Shown here: positions 1 through 8,034 of the stretch, piece after piece
Layout of the letters: each line of letters begins with the position of its first letter
How positions within the stretch are numbered: the stretch's first letter is position 1
Assembly: GCF_944384695.1 (NCBI RefSeq)
Contig: NZ_CALWUQ010000015.1
Span: 1 to 35,992 of the forward strand
Reading direction: 5' to 3'
DNA from: an uncultured Agathobaculum sp.
GTDB taxonomy: Bacteria; Bacillota; Clostridia; Oscillospirales; Butyricicoccaceae
Length of the DNA stretch: 35,992 bases
Made by a program: the position numbers and the translations under genes
The notes under the pieces: model-generated
What the model was told of the DNA's origin: nothing
Databases searched by the model: none
Seen by the model: only the letters and a program-made list of their open reading frames with translations

Positions 1-32
1 CTATCGGCTACATACTCCTTTGGACGGCGCAT

Positions 33-75
33 AAAAGGGCGCGCTGCAGATTTCATTTCTGCAACGCGCCCTTTT
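33..75 (-). terminator. intrinsic terminator of the nadE-vanZ-tyrA operon
   Basis: A hairpin of about 18 bp (33-50 with 58-75) starts two bases past the tyrA stop codon. Read on the minus strand, its only imperfect pair is a G-U wobble, while on the plus strand that pair is a C-A mismatch. The stem ends in TTTT on the minus strand, so it terminates leftward transcription. Confidence 0.85.
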
Positions 76-76
76 G

Positions 77-913
77 TTATCCCAGCTTTTCCTTGCGCTC
101 GCGGCCGTCGCGCAACAGCGCGGTCAGGGTTTCGCGGTCGCCCGCGCGGATGGCGCGGCGGTATTCGTCCAGATGGGTGATGATTTCGTCAATCTCTGCG
201 GCAAGCGGCTCGGCGTTGCACAAAAACAACTCGCTCCACATGGTTTCGTTGAGCTTTGCCACACGGGTCAAATCCTTGTAGCTGCCTGCCGAGTAGCCGT
301 TGTGCTTGTCCGCCTCCGGGCTTTTGATGTAGGCCGAGGATACGACATGCGCCAACTGCGAGGTAAAGGCAATCATCTTGTCGTGCTGCGCGGCGGTGCA
401 GCGCACGGTCTGCCCGAAGCCGAGCGACATAAAGTACGCCTCCAACTGCTCAAGCACGCGCTCGGTGCTGCTTTCCGTCGGCACAAAAATCATGCTCGCG
501 CCGTCAAACAGCGTCGGCAGCGCGAAATCCAGACCGGAAAACTCGCGGCCCGCCATCGGGTGCCCGCCGACAAAGTGCACGCCCGCGTCCAGCGCGGCCT
601 GCTCGAGATGCTCGACCATAAACTGCTTGACGCCGACCATATCGACCACAACGCAGCCCTTTTTCAGTTTCGGCATGTTTTCCAGCAGCCAGTCGACGGT
701 CGCCTGCGGATACAGGCCGATGATGACCAAATCGGCTTCCTTATACAGCGCTTCGGTGGCGATGGCGTCAATCGAGCCGTCTGCCAGCGCCTGCTCGGCG
801 GTGCGGCGGGTGCGGTTCCAGCCAAGGACGCGGCTGAGCGTGCGCGCCTTGATGGCCTTGGCCATCGAGCCGCCCATCAGGCCGAGACCAGCGATGAGTA
901 CGGTGTCAAACAT
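77..913 (-). CDS. tyrA: prephenate dehydrogenase
   Basis: Oxidative decarboxylation of prephenate to 4-hydroxyphenylpyruvate with NAD+, the committed step of tyrosine synthesis, in the cytoplasm. The 278-residue protein starts with a Rossmann dinucleotide motif (G9-x-G11-x-x-G14). It carries the family motif GGHPMAGRE with the conserved His118, and TSQLAHV at 184-190 followed by the helical dimerisation domain. The length fits a stand-alone dehydrogenase: there is no fused chorismate mutase and no C-terminal ACT domain, so feedback control through an ACT domain is not expected. The ATG lies 6 bases after the stop of the vanZ-like gene, so it is the last gene of the nadE-vanZ-tyrA operon. No other aromatic-pathway gene is nearby. 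Confidence 0.93.
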   Translation of the reverse strand: MFDTVLIAGLGLMGGSMAKAIKARTLSRVLGWNRTRRTAEQALADGSIDAIATEALYKEADLVIIGLYPQATVDWLLENMPKLKKGCVVVDMVGVKQFMVEHLEQAALDAGVHFVGGHPMAGREFSGLDFALPTLFDGASMIFVPTESSTERVLEQLEAYFMSLGFGQTVRCTAAQHDKMIAFTSQLAHVVSSAYIKSPEADKHNGYSAGSYKDLTRVAKLNETMWSELFLCNAEPLAAEIDEIITHLDEYRRAIRAGDRETLTALLRDGRERKEKLG

Positions 914-919
914 AGGGGG

Positions 920-1576
920 TCACTCCTCTTTTCTGGGGTTTACGCGGCAGATATGCCGCCAAATCGGGGTAATGCGGCAGATGATGAACACAATCAGCGC
1001 GCCGGCGAGGTTGAGAATCAAATCGTCAATATCGCACGAGCCGGCGCCCGTATAGACCTGTGTGACTTCGACCGCCGTGATGCCGAGCGTGAGCGTCGCT
1101 GCAAAGAAAAAGATGCTGCGCTGCCAGCGGAACAGCGCGGGCAGGAACACGCCCATCGGCGCGAAGGCAATCAGGTTGCCCAGCAGGTTGAGAATCACCA
1201 GCCGCAGCGAGATATTGCCGTAACCGTAGGCAATCAGGTAGTTTTTAATCGTGCACAGCGGCTCCAGATTAACCGCGTCCAGCTGCGCGTGCATCGAAAT
1301 GCCGCGGCCAAAGGCATTGTCGAAAAACAACACGTTCGCCAACACCCAGAGGTAATACCAGAACAGCAGCAGCATATAGTCGTGCCGCCGTTTGGCGCGC
1401 GCGCCCTTGGGTACGCCGTAGAACAGCGCGATGCCCAGCAGCACGACAAACGCCGCGGCGAACGCAAATTTCTGCTCCGGCCCGACGATATATTCCGGCG
1501 CCAGCTCGTAATACAGGTTAAAGCAAAGCAGGGCGGCGCTCGCAACGACCGCCAGCCTGCGAATCAGGGTCTTCAA
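920..1576 (-). CDS. VanZ-family integral membrane protein
   Basis: A 218-residue membrane protein with about five hydrophobic segments. It has the VanZ-family signature: an N-L-x-G-N-x-x-x-F-x-P-x-G motif at the start of one membrane helix, then E-x-x-Q and R/C-D-I-D-D-L-I-L-N-x-x-G before the last helix. VanZ of Tn1546 gives low-level teicoplanin resistance by an unclear mechanism. Most chromosomal family members have no known function, and resistance should not be assumed here. It sits 18 bases after nadE and 6 bases before tyrA, so it is co-transcribed with two unrelated metabolic genes, which does not reveal its role. The C-terminal tail after the last helix is basic and likely cytoplasmic. 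Confidence 0.8.
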   Translation of the reverse strand: MKTLIRRLAVVASAALLCFNLYYELAPEYIVGPEQKFAFAAAFVVLLGIALFYGVPKGARAKRRHDYMLLLFWYYLWVLANVLFFDNAFGRGISMHAQLDAVNLEPLCTIKNYLIAYGYGNISLRLVILNLLGNLIAFAPMGVFLPALFRWQRSIFFFAATLTLGITAVEVTQVYTGAGSCDIDDLILNLAGALIVFIICRITPIWRHICRVNPRKEE

Positions 1577-1594
1577 AACAGGTTATTCCCTTTC

Positions 1595-3517
1595 TTACAG
1601 GTTTTCCGCTTCGCGCAGCCAGAGCGCCGCGCAAGCGTCCGACGGCATGCGCCAGTCGCCGCGGGGCGACAGCGTGATGGTGCCGACCTTGGGACCGTCC
1701 GGCAGGCAGGAGCGCTTGAACTGCTGCGAGAAGAAGCGGCGCAGGAACGTGGTCAGCCACTTCTTGATGGTCGCGTCGTCATATGCGCCCGCAAAGGTTT
1801 TGCGTGCAATACGGTAGATTTTGCGCGGCGAATAACCGAAACGCAGCATATAATAAAGGAAAAAGTCATGCAGCTCGTACGGGCCGACCAAATCCTCGGT
1901 TTTCTGGCTGATTTCGCCGTCCTTGGGCGGCAGCAGCTCGGGAGAGACCGGCGTATCCAGCACGTCGCACAGCACGTCGCTCAGCTCGCCCAGCGTGCGG
2001 TCGGCCTCGTAGGCCACCAGATAGCGCACCAGCGTTTTGGGGATGGAGGCGTTGACGCCGTACATACTCATGTGGTCGCCGTTGTAGGTCGCCCAGCCGA
2101 GCGCCAGCTCGGACAGGTCGCCCGTGCCGACCACCATGCCGCCGTGCTTGTTGGCAAGGTTCATCAGCACCAGCGTGCGCATACGCGCCTGCCCGTTTTC
2201 AAACGTCACCGAAAGGTCGTCCTTGCTCTGGCCGATGTCGGCAAAGTGCTGGTCGACCGCAGCTTTGATGTCCACGGTCTGAAGCGTGACGCCATAAGCG
2301 TCCGCCAGCTTTTCCGCGTTGCCGCGCGTGCGCGCGGTCGTGCCGAAGCAGGGCATGGTCACCGCGAGGATACCCTTGCGGTCAAGCCCCAGCATATCGA
2401 AGGCGTGCACGGCAACGATGAGCGCGAGCGTGGAATCCAGCCCGCCCGACAGGCCAATCACGGCGGTTTTCGCGTGCGTATGGCGCAAACGGGTGGCAAG
2501 GCCGGTGGCCTGCAAGGTCAGGATTTCCTCACAGCGCTCGTCGCGCAGCGCCTTGCTTACGGGCACAAACGGGGTGCGCGGGAAGCTGCGGTCGGTGAGG
2601 TCGCAGTCCGCAGCCGGCAGACGGAAGGAAAATTCGCCCGTCGGCACGCTCTGGAAGGTGTTCATGCGCTGCCGCTCGTGCGCCAGACGCTGCAAATCAA
2701 TGTCGGCATAGGTGATGCCATGGGTGAACATGCGGCTTTCGGCCAGCAGCGCGCCGTTTTCCGCAATCAGGTTGTGTCCTGCAAACACTAAGTCCTGCGT
2801 GGATTCACCAAAGCCCGCGTCCGCATACAGATAAGCGCACAGCAGTCGGCCGGACTGCTGCCGCACAAGGTCACGGCGATAAGCGGCCTTGCCAATGATT
2901 TCATCCGAGGCGGACAGGTTGGCGATGATATACGCGCCGCCCTGCGCCAGCATGGTCGAGGGCGGATTGGGCACCCACAGGTCCTCGCAGATTTCCACGC
3001 CAAAGGTAAACAGCGGCGCGTCCTCGCAGGTGAACACCTGACCGGTCACGACCGGCACGCAGACCGCTTCGCCGCTGCCGTCCCGCACGGTCACGCCCTC
3101 CATGCCGTCCAGCATTTCCCCGGAAACGAAGTGGCGCTGCTCATAGAACTCGGAATAATTCGGCAGATGCTGCTTGGGCACGAAAGCGAGCACCTCGCCG
3201 CGGCACAGGACAGCGGCGCAGTTATACAGCTTGCCGCGCACGCGCAGCGGCAAGCCGACCAGCACGACCGCCCCCAGCTTAGCGGTCTCGCGGCAGACGG
3301 TTTCGAGCGCATCCAGCGCGCCGTCCAGCAGCGCCTCCTGCAAAAACAGGTCGCCGCAGGTATAGCCGGTCAGGCAAAGCTCGGGGAACACAATCAGGCG
3401 CGCGCCCTTGGCAGCGGCCTGTTTTGCCTGCTCTATGATTTCGGAAGCGTTATAGGCGCAGTCCGCCACGCGCAAATCGGGCGTTGCGGCAGCGATTTTG
3501 ACAAATCCATCCTGCAT
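1595..3517 (-). CDS. nadE: glutamine-dependent NAD+ synthetase
   Basis: Catalyses the last step of NAD+ synthesis: deamido-NAD+ is amidated with ATP, using ammonia released from glutamine. The 640 residues hold two domains. The N-terminal nitrilase-type glutaminase has the Glu46 (FPELCLTG), Lys115 (PKQHLPNY) and Cys177 (VEICEDLW) catalytic triad. The C-terminal NAD synthase domain has the ATP-pyrophosphatase P-loop SGGLDS at 357-362. The size fits the fused two-domain form, so free ammonia is not the only nitrogen source. A strong GGAGG at 3527-3531 sits 9 bases before the ATG. It is the first gene of an operon with the vanZ-like gene and tyrA, with a sigma-A promoter just upstream. Confidence 0.96.
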   Translation of the reverse strand: MQDGFVKIAAATPDLRVADCAYNASEIIEQAKQAAAKGARLIVFPELCLTGYTCGDLFLQEALLDGALDALETVCRETAKLGAVVLVGLPLRVRGKLYNCAAVLCRGEVLAFVPKQHLPNYSEFYEQRHFVSGEMLDGMEGVTVRDGSGEAVCVPVVTGQVFTCEDAPLFTFGVEICEDLWVPNPPSTMLAQGGAYIIANLSASDEIIGKAAYRRDLVRQQSGRLLCAYLYADAGFGESTQDLVFAGHNLIAENGALLAESRMFTHGITYADIDLQRLAHERQRMNTFQSVPTGEFSFRLPAADCDLTDRSFPRTPFVPVSKALRDERCEEILTLQATGLATRLRHTHAKTAVIGLSGGLDSTLALIVAVHAFDMLGLDRKGILAVTMPCFGTTARTRGNAEKLADAYGVTLQTVDIKAAVDQHFADIGQSKDDLSVTFENGQARMRTLVLMNLANKHGGMVVGTGDLSELALGWATYNGDHMSMYGVNASIPKTLVRYLVAYEADRTLGELSDVLCDVLDTPVSPELLPPKDGEISQKTEDLVGPYELHDFFLYYMLRFGYSPRKIYRIARKTFAGAYDDATIKKWLTTFLRRFFSQQFKRSCLPDGPKVGTITLSPRGDWRMPSDACAALWLREAENL

Positions 3518-3549
3518 TCCAGTTTTCCTCCAGATATTCAGATATGGTT

Positions 3550-3578
3550 AGTATACCCTTTTTTGCCCCGATACGCAA
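3550..3578 (-). promoter_or_regulatory. sigma-A promoter of nadE operon
   Basis: On the minus strand TTGCGT (3573-3578) and TATACT (3550-3555) are separated by 17 bases, about 35 bases upstream of the nadE start. The -10 is near consensus and the -35 is moderate. Confidence 0.7.
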
Positions 3579-3619
3579 GGGATTTTGCCCGATGCGGGCC
3601 ACGGGCGACACGGAAGGAC

Positions 3620-3665
3620 AAAAAAAGCGCCGTCCGCCTGCCGGGAAGGCAGAAAGGACGGCGCT
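3620..3665 (-). terminator. intrinsic terminator of the permease gene
   Basis: A 10-bp GC-rich stem (3626-3635 with 3656-3665) enclosing a second small stem. It is followed on the minus strand by a run of seven T, 20 bases past the permease stop codon. It insulates the permease from the nadE promoter that follows. Confidence 0.88.
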
Positions 3666-3685
3666 GTGCCGTTTGGAGCATGCGT

Positions 3686-4816
3686 TCAGCCGATGCAGCC
3701 GAACAGGAATGCCGCGCCCGACAGCAACACCAGCCCCGCGATATTGGCCAGCGTGAACACCAGCAGATAGCGCGGCAGCGAGGCATTTTCCGCGCGTAAG
3801 TACAGCTTGAGTGAGATGAGACTTGCCAGCGAGGCAATCGGCGTGCCCAGCCCGCCGACGTCCACACCGGCCAGCAGCGCGCCTGCGTTATCGGTAAAGC
3901 CGCTCAGCAGCACCGCCGCAGGCACGTTGCTGATGACCTGACTGGCCAGCACGCTGGTCCAGTAGGTGCTGCGCTCGAGCAACAGCTCCAGCGCGCTGCG
4001 CACCGCGTCGATGCGGCCGATATTGCCTGCAAAGATGAAAAAGCAGACAAAGGTGAACAGCAGCGCATAGTCCACCCGTGCGAACAGGCCGCGCGCGAAC
4101 AGCAGCAGGCACAGGGCGACCACTGCGGTCACGATACCGTAATGCAGCACATGCACGACCGACAGCAGACACAGCACAAACAGCAGGCACAACAGCATAA
4201 ACAGGCGCGGCTGCGCAATATGCTCGCGCTGCGGGAAGGTGATTTCAATGGTCTCGCCCCGCGTCCACAGCGCGGCCACTGACAGCGCGAGCAGGCTGAC
4301 CAGCGTCAGCGGCAGCACCACGCGCAGGAACGCGCCGAAGCTCAGCCCGTAATACGAGCAGAGAAACAGGTTTTGCGGGTTGCCGACCGGGGTCGCCATA
4401 CTGCCGAGGTTGGCGGCCAGCGTTTGCAGCACGACCACGCGGATGAGCGCCTCCATGCGGCCGACATGGCCGAGCACCAGCACGGTGAACGGCACAAAGG
4501 TGATGAGCGCCACATCGTTGGTAATCAGCATGGAGCAGAAAAACGGCAGCAGCACCAACGCCAGATACAGCAGGCGAAGCTGCTTCCGGCCAGTCAGCAG
4601 ACACTGCGCCAGCACGGTGAACAAGCCGCACTGCTGCAAGCCCGCCACCACCGCCATCAGGCAGAACAGCAGACACAGCACGCGCAGGTCGATGTAGCCG
4701 GCATAGGCCGCGTCGGGCGGCACCGCCAGCATGGACAGCACGGCGCACACAAACGAAATGAGCAGGACGGCCTCGCGGCGGGCAAAGCCGCCCAGTTTAA
4801 TCAAAAAGGGATGCAT
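3686..4816 (-). CDS. ion-transporter-superfamily permease (SLC13/ArsB/CitM-like)
   Basis: A polytopic membrane protein of about 376 residues with 10-11 predicted helices. It shows the two inverted-repeat hallmarks of the ion transporter superfamily: T-N-D-V-A near residue 100, followed by G-N-P-Q-N at 146-150, and a second S-N-V-P-A-A motif near residue 295. These form the re-entrant substrate loops in NhaD, ArsB, CitM and DASS/SLC13 carriers. The substrate cannot be read from sequence; dicarboxylate, citrate, sulfate or arsenite are all possible. No arsR/arsC-like gene is nearby, which weighs against arsenite. The start chosen is ATG at 4816 with TGAGG seven bases upstream; a GTG directly before it (4819) is an alternative. 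It lies downstream of the rplL terminator and has its own terminator. Confidence 0.82.
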   Translation of the reverse strand: MHPFLIKLGGFARREAVLLISFVCAVLSMLAVPPDAAYAGYIDLRVLCLLFCLMAVVAGLQQCGLFTVLAQCLLTGRKQLRLLYLALVLLPFFCSMLITNDVALITFVPFTVLVLGHVGRMEALIRVVVLQTLAANLGSMATPVGNPQNLFLCSYYGLSFGAFLRVVLPLTLVSLLALSVAALWTRGETIEITFPQREHIAQPRLFMLLCLLFVLCLLSVVHVLHYGIVTAVVALCLLLFARGLFARVDYALLFTFVCFFIFAGNIGRIDAVRSALELLLERSTYWTSVLASQVISNVPAAVLLSGFTDNAGALLAGVDVGGLGTPIASLASLISLKLYLRAENASLPRYLLVFTLANIAGLVLLSGAAFLFGCIG

Positions 4817-4872
4817 CACAGGGCCTCATTTCCGGAAAAATCCGTATGCAATATACAAAAGGACAAAACAAA

Positions 4873-4903
4873 CGGCAGGTATTGCCAAAAGCAATACCTG
4901 CCG
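4873..4903 (-). terminator. intrinsic terminator after rplL
   Basis: A perfect 13-bp inverted repeat (4873-4885 with 4891-4903) with a 5-base loop, followed on the minus strand by TTTGTTTTG. It ends the rplJ-rplL transcript, so any expression of the downstream permease needs readthrough or its own promoter. Confidence 0.9.
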
Positions 4904-4953
4904 GGTTTCAGACAGCTTGCAGCCCTGAAAGGGCCGGCCGAGCAATCGGAAAA

Positions 4954-5325
4954 TTACTTGAGCTCAACCTTAGCGCCAGCAGCCTCGAGCTTCTCCTTGA
5001 TCTCGTTGGCTTCAGCTTCCGGAGCAGCTTCCTTGATGGTCTGCGGAGCGGAGTCAACCTTCTCCTTCGCTTCCTTCAGGCCCAGACCGGTGATCTCACG
5101 AACAACCTTGATAACATTGATCTTGGAGGAACCAGCCTCAACCAGAACAACGTCGAAATCGGTCTTAGCGTCAGCAGCAGCAGCCTCGCCAGCGCCAGCA
5201 GCAGCACCTGCAACAGCAACCGGGGTAGCGGATACGCCAAATTCTTCTTCCAGAGCCTTTACCAGCTCAGAGAGCTCCATAACCTTGAGCTCTTTTACAG
5301 CTTCCATAATCTCTTGAACAGTCAT
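4954..5325 (-). CDS. rplL: 50S ribosomal protein L7/L12
   Basis: Stalk protein of the large ribosomal subunit that recruits translation factors; present as dimers bound to L10. The 123 residues show the N-terminal helical dimerisation domain, an Ala/Gly-rich hinge near residues 38-55, and the C-terminal domain ending in the typical GAKVELK. The start is ATG at 5325: the upstream in-frame ATG at 5340 overlaps the GGAGG that serves as the ribosome-binding site, so it is not the start. It follows rplJ by 41 bases and is the last gene of this transcript. Unusually, rpoB does not follow. Confidence 0.97.
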   Translation of the reverse strand: MTVQEIMEAVKELKVMELSELVKALEEEFGVSATPVAVAGAAAGAGEAAAADAKTDFDVVLVEAGSSKINVIKVVREITGLGLKEAKEKVDSAPQTIKEAAPEAEANEIKEKLEAAGAKVELK

Positions 5326-5366
5326 GGGATAAACCTCCATTTAAGTTATTTTTTTAATGTTTGTAA

Positions 5367-5954
5367 TTACTCCGCAGCGGGAGCCTCTTCAGCGGGAGCT
5401 TCCTCCGCAGCCGGGACCTTCGCGGCAACCAGATCGGCTACCTTCATGTCCTCGTTGCCCTCAGCCTTCTTAACGATAGCATCACAGGCAATAGCAAGCT
5501 GCATAATGGGGAAGTTGAAGCTGTACAGTACCTGAGCGATAAGGACTTCCTTGCTCGGCATGTTAGCCAGCTTCTTGACCTCGGCCTCGTCGATTACCTT
5601 GCCTTCCAGGTAACCGGCCTTGATCGTGAAGTTCTCGTGGGTCTTAGCGAAGTCACCCAGAATCTTAGCGGGCGCGATAACGTCGTCCGTGGTGGAAATC
5701 GCCAGCGCGGAAGTGCCGTTCAGGTGCTCTTCCAGAGCGTCAAAGCCCAGTTCCTTCGCCGCAAAGCGGATCAGGGTGTTCTTGATGACCATATACTCAA
5801 CGCCTGCTTCACGCAGCTGACGGCGGAGCTTGGTATCATCCTCAACGTTGATGCCCTTGTAATCAACCAGCACGCCGGCCGGAGAATTCTTGATCTTCTC
5901 TACCAGAGACGCAACCAGAGCCTTCTTCTCTTCCAGAACCTTTGCATTCGGCAT
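5367..5954 (-). CDS. rplJ: 50S ribosomal protein L10
   Basis: Scaffold of the ribosomal stalk: binds 23S rRNA with its N-terminal domain and L7/L12 dimers with its C-terminal helix. The 195 residues include the typical N-terminal block with V-D-Y-K-G and the V-x-K-N-T-L segment. The C-terminus is a long Ala/Glu/Pro-rich tail. The start is ATG at 5954, eight bases after AGGAGG; the in-frame GTG at 5963 overlaps that ribosome-binding site. It is preceded by an L10 leader with a terminator, consistent with autoregulation by the L10-L12 complex. Confidence 0.97.
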   Translation of the reverse strand: MPNAKVLEEKKALVASLVEKIKNSPAGVLVDYKGINVEDDTKLRRQLREAGVEYMVIKNTLIRFAAKELGFDALEEHLNGTSALAISTTDDVIAPAKILGDFAKTHENFTIKAGYLEGKVIDEAEVKKLANMPSKEVLIAQVLYSFNFPIMQLAIACDAIVKKAEGNEDMKVADLVAAKVPAAEEAPAEEAPAAE

Positions 5955-5966
5955 CTTTTTCACCTC

Positions 5967-6013
5967 CTAAAAAATAAAAGTACCCTCCCGGTGCAAAGAC
6001 ACAGGGAGGGTAC
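5967..6013 (-). terminator. attenuator terminator in the rplJ leader
   Basis: A 10-bp inverted repeat (5980-5989 with 6004-6013), followed on the minus strand by CTTTTATTTTTTA, lies between the L10 leader and the rplJ ribosome-binding site. A strong terminator inside a leader points to transcription attenuation of rplJ-rplL. Confidence 0.85.
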
Positions 6014-6120
6014 ACAGAAAACCACATGAAGATGGGAAAAATCCATTCCGTGTTGACCTCGGCGGGCGGCGGGAAACGCCTTTAAAGCCTTGCGGCTGCC
6101 TGCTGTCTTTGACCAAGCTC
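6014..6120 (-). promoter_or_regulatory. L10 leader (rplJ-rplL autoregulatory RNA)
   Basis: The minus-strand RNA downstream of the promoter contains AAAGACAGCAGG (about 6110-6099) and later CCGCCCGCCGAGGTCAA (about 6069-6053). These are the conserved flanks of the L10 leader family found before rplJ in Firmicutes. A GC-rich internal hairpin lies between them. In this family L10(L12)4 binds the leader; with the attenuator just downstream, excess L10 is expected to favour termination. The family assignment is from remembered consensus, not a covariance search. Confidence 0.8.
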
Positions 6121-6124
6121 TAAT

Positions 6125-6153
6125 ATTATATCGAATAAAAGCCAAACTGTCAA
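6125..6153 (-). promoter_or_regulatory. strong sigma-A promoter of rplJ-rplL
   Basis: Perfect consensus on the minus strand: TTGACA (6148-6153), a 17-base spacer, TATAAT (6125-6130). Transcription would start near 6118 and give a leader of about 160 bases. The promoter means rplJ-rplL is independent of the rplK-rplA transcript. Confidence 0.93.
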
Positions 6154-6240
6154 GAAAAATTCGCAAAAATTATTTGGAATGGGAAAGCAAATCTAATTTT
6201 GGTGAAATAAAACAAAATCAGAAAAGAATTTCCAATCCTA

Positions 6241-6269
6241 TTGTGCAAATAACAAAAATATGTTAAACT
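6241..6269 (+). promoter_or_regulatory. probable promoter of the SLH phosphodiester glycosidase gene
   Basis: TTGTGC (6241-6246), 17 bases, TAAACT (6264-6269), some 30 bases before the ATG with an AAAGGGGG ribosome-binding site between. It is back to back with the rplJ promoter across about 90 AT-rich bases. Confidence 0.5.
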
Positions 6270-6299
6270 GAGCTTGAAAACCAACAAAGGGGGAATACC

Positions 6300-7958
6300 A
6301 TGCGAACCTTATATAAACGAGTGCTCAGCCTTGTCTGTGCCGGCTTGATGCTGCTGCCGGCAGCGGCCGGCGCGGCGGGCGGCACGCAGCGGGCCAGCCT
6401 GCCGATGGGCGGCACGATGGTCTATCTGGAGATGGGCGCGGGCCGTACAGGCGAAGTCACGCTGGCGAATAACCGCCTGTTCCAGACGCAGTCCGCTTCC
6501 GGCCATGTCAGCGCCAAAGCGTCCGAGGGCGGCAAATCCGTGGTAGCGTCCATCAACGGCGGCTATTTTGACGCCTACAGCGGCGGTGCAACGGTTTACG
6601 CAACGGTCATCCAGGGCGGCGAAGTGGTCAACGGCGGCGGCGAAAAGCCGACGCTGGCCTTTACTTCCTCCGGCAAGCCGTTGATTGACCGCGTGAAAAT
6701 CGAAACCAAAATCGCTTTCCGCGGCGAGGACAGTGCCACGGTCACAGCGTATTCGGTCAACGCTTACGATGCGAACAACGCATGGGCGAGCTATCTGATT
6801 ACGCCGGTATACGGCAAAGCCATCAACGTCGGCGCGGGCGCACGCATCATCACCATCCAGAACAGCGTTGTAACGAACATTCAGGTCGGCGGCACGGTGC
6901 CTGCGCTGTCGTGGGGCACGACCGTACTGGTTATCAACCAGAGCGCATGGAACAATCTGGCGACCTACACGCTTGAGCCGCAAATCGGAAACGACGCAGT
7001 GCGCAAGACCGTATACACGCCGCAGCATGACAGCGCCTCCGAGTGGACGGATATTGTCAACGGCGTAGGCGCAGGCCCGCTGCTGCTCAAGGACGGCGTG
7101 GATGTCTGCAACGAAAACAGTGACTTTACCGACCCCAAGCAGTCCCCGGACTATGTTTCCTCCCGTTCGTTTGCGGCCATCATGGGCGACGGCCGTCTGG
7201 TACTCGGCAGCGCGAGCAGCGCTTCGATGCGCAGCATTGCGCAGTACCTCAAGGGTCTGGGCGCAGTCGACGCAATGGCGCTCGACGGCGGCGCTTCCAC
7301 CTTCCTGAGCATCGGCGGTTCGACCGTGCAGAGCGCGGGCCGCAACCTGACCAATGTGCTGCACATTGTGGACTATGCTTCGGGCACACTGCCGCAGGGT
7401 ATCCAGCCGCGCGACTTTGACACGCCCTCCAGCTGGGCGGCGCAGACCATAAGCGATGCAGCCGCGGCCGGGATTGTGCCGTCTGCACTGCAAAACGGCT
7501 ATCAGAAGAACATCACCCGCAAGGAGTTCTGCCAAATCATCGACGCACTGCTGCACCAGAAGCTGTCGGATTACGACCAAGAGCTCTATCTGACCGGCAT
7601 TTCATACGATGAAGCACGCGCAGCGCTGACCGATACGTGGGATGCAAGCGTACTGGCCTGCTACCGCTTCGGCATCATCAACGGCGTGGGCAACAACAAA
7701 TTCGGCCCGAACGAAAGCCTGACCCGCGAGCAGGCGGCAAAAATCCTGATGGGCGCGGCCAAGATGCTCCAGCTGCCCGGCAGTGAGGCAAATAATTCGT
7801 GGGCGGATGCTTCGCAGATTTCGTCGTGGGCGCATGAGGGCATCAACTATGTTGTCGGCGCGGGCATTATGAACGGCACGGGTGAAAATAAGTTCGACCC
7901 GCAGGGCCTGTTCACCCGCGAGCAGGCGATTGCAACAGCATATCGTATGATGGGCTGA
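6300..7958 (+). CDS. secreted phosphodiester glycosidase-domain (NAGPA-like) protein with SLH repeats
   Basis: A 552-residue exported protein. Residues 1-26 form a signal peptide with a basic start, hydrophobic core and Ala-rich cleavage region. Residues about 60-360 look like the phosphodiester glycosidase (NAGPA/DUF2233) fold: NGGYF at 86-90, a G-D-G-R-L strand near 296-300 and the family hallmark DGGAS at 329-333. Three S-layer-homology-like repeats follow at about 374-420, 443-488 and 501-552, with I-x-N-G and F-x-P-x-x-x-x-T-R-E-Q motifs. SLH repeats normally anchor proteins to pyruvylated wall polymers, so the enzyme is likely held on the cell surface. The natural substrate is unknown; envelope glycan or glycolipid is an inference. 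It sits alone, on the opposite strand, inside the ribosomal protein cluster. Confidence 0.88.
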   Translation: MRTLYKRVLSLVCAGLMLLPAAAGAAGGTQRASLPMGGTMVYLEMGAGRTGEVTLANNRLFQTQSASGHVSAKASEGGKSVVASINGGYFDAYSGGATVYATVIQGGEVVNGGGEKPTLAFTSSGKPLIDRVKIETKIAFRGEDSATVTAYSVNAYDANNAWASYLITPVYGKAINVGAGARIITIQNSVVTNIQVGGTVPALSWGTTVLVINQSAWNNLATYTLEPQIGNDAVRKTVYTPQHDSASEWTDIVNGVGAGPLLLKDGVDVCNENSDFTDPKQSPDYVSSRSFAAIMGDGRLVLGSASSASMRSIAQYLKGLGAVDAMALDGGASTFLSIGGSTVQSAGRNLTNVLHIVDYASGTLPQGIQPRDFDTPSSWAAQTISDAAAAGIVPSALQNGYQKNITRKEFCQIIDALLHQKLSDYDQELYLTGISYDEARAALTDTWDASVLACYRFGIINGVGNNKFGPNESLTREQAAKILMGAAKMLQLPGSEANNSWADASQISSWAHEGINYVVGAGIMNGTGENKFDPQGLFTREQAIATAYRMMG

Positions 7959-7973
7959 TATAACAAAACAACA

Positions 7974-8003
7974 AAAAAGCACGCTGGAAACAGCGTGCTT
8001 TTT
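7974..8003. terminator. shared bidirectional terminator
   Basis: A perfect inverted repeat of about 13 bp (AAAAAGCACGCTG, loop GAAA, complement) flanked by A-runs and T-runs on both sides. It lies between the convergent SLH gene (plus) and rplA (minus) and serves both. Confidence 0.9.
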
Positions 8004-8034
8004 ATTGTTCATGAAATCTGTATCAGACAGACGC

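Noticed and set aside
920..1576. Glycopeptide-resistance gene vanZ
   Set aside because: VanZ-family membership alone does not show resistance, and no vanA/B/H/X/S/R genes are present; neighbours are nadE and tyrA.
74..2791. A 905-codon open frame on the plus strand across nadE, vanZ-like and tyrA
   Set aside because: It is antisense to three clear genes, is rich in Arg/Gln/His as expected from a GC-rich shadow frame, has no family motif, and no ribosome-binding site was seen for it.
3686..4816. Arsenite efflux pump ArsB
   Set aside because: The motifs fit the whole ion-transporter superfamily; there is no arsR or arsC neighbour to support arsenite.
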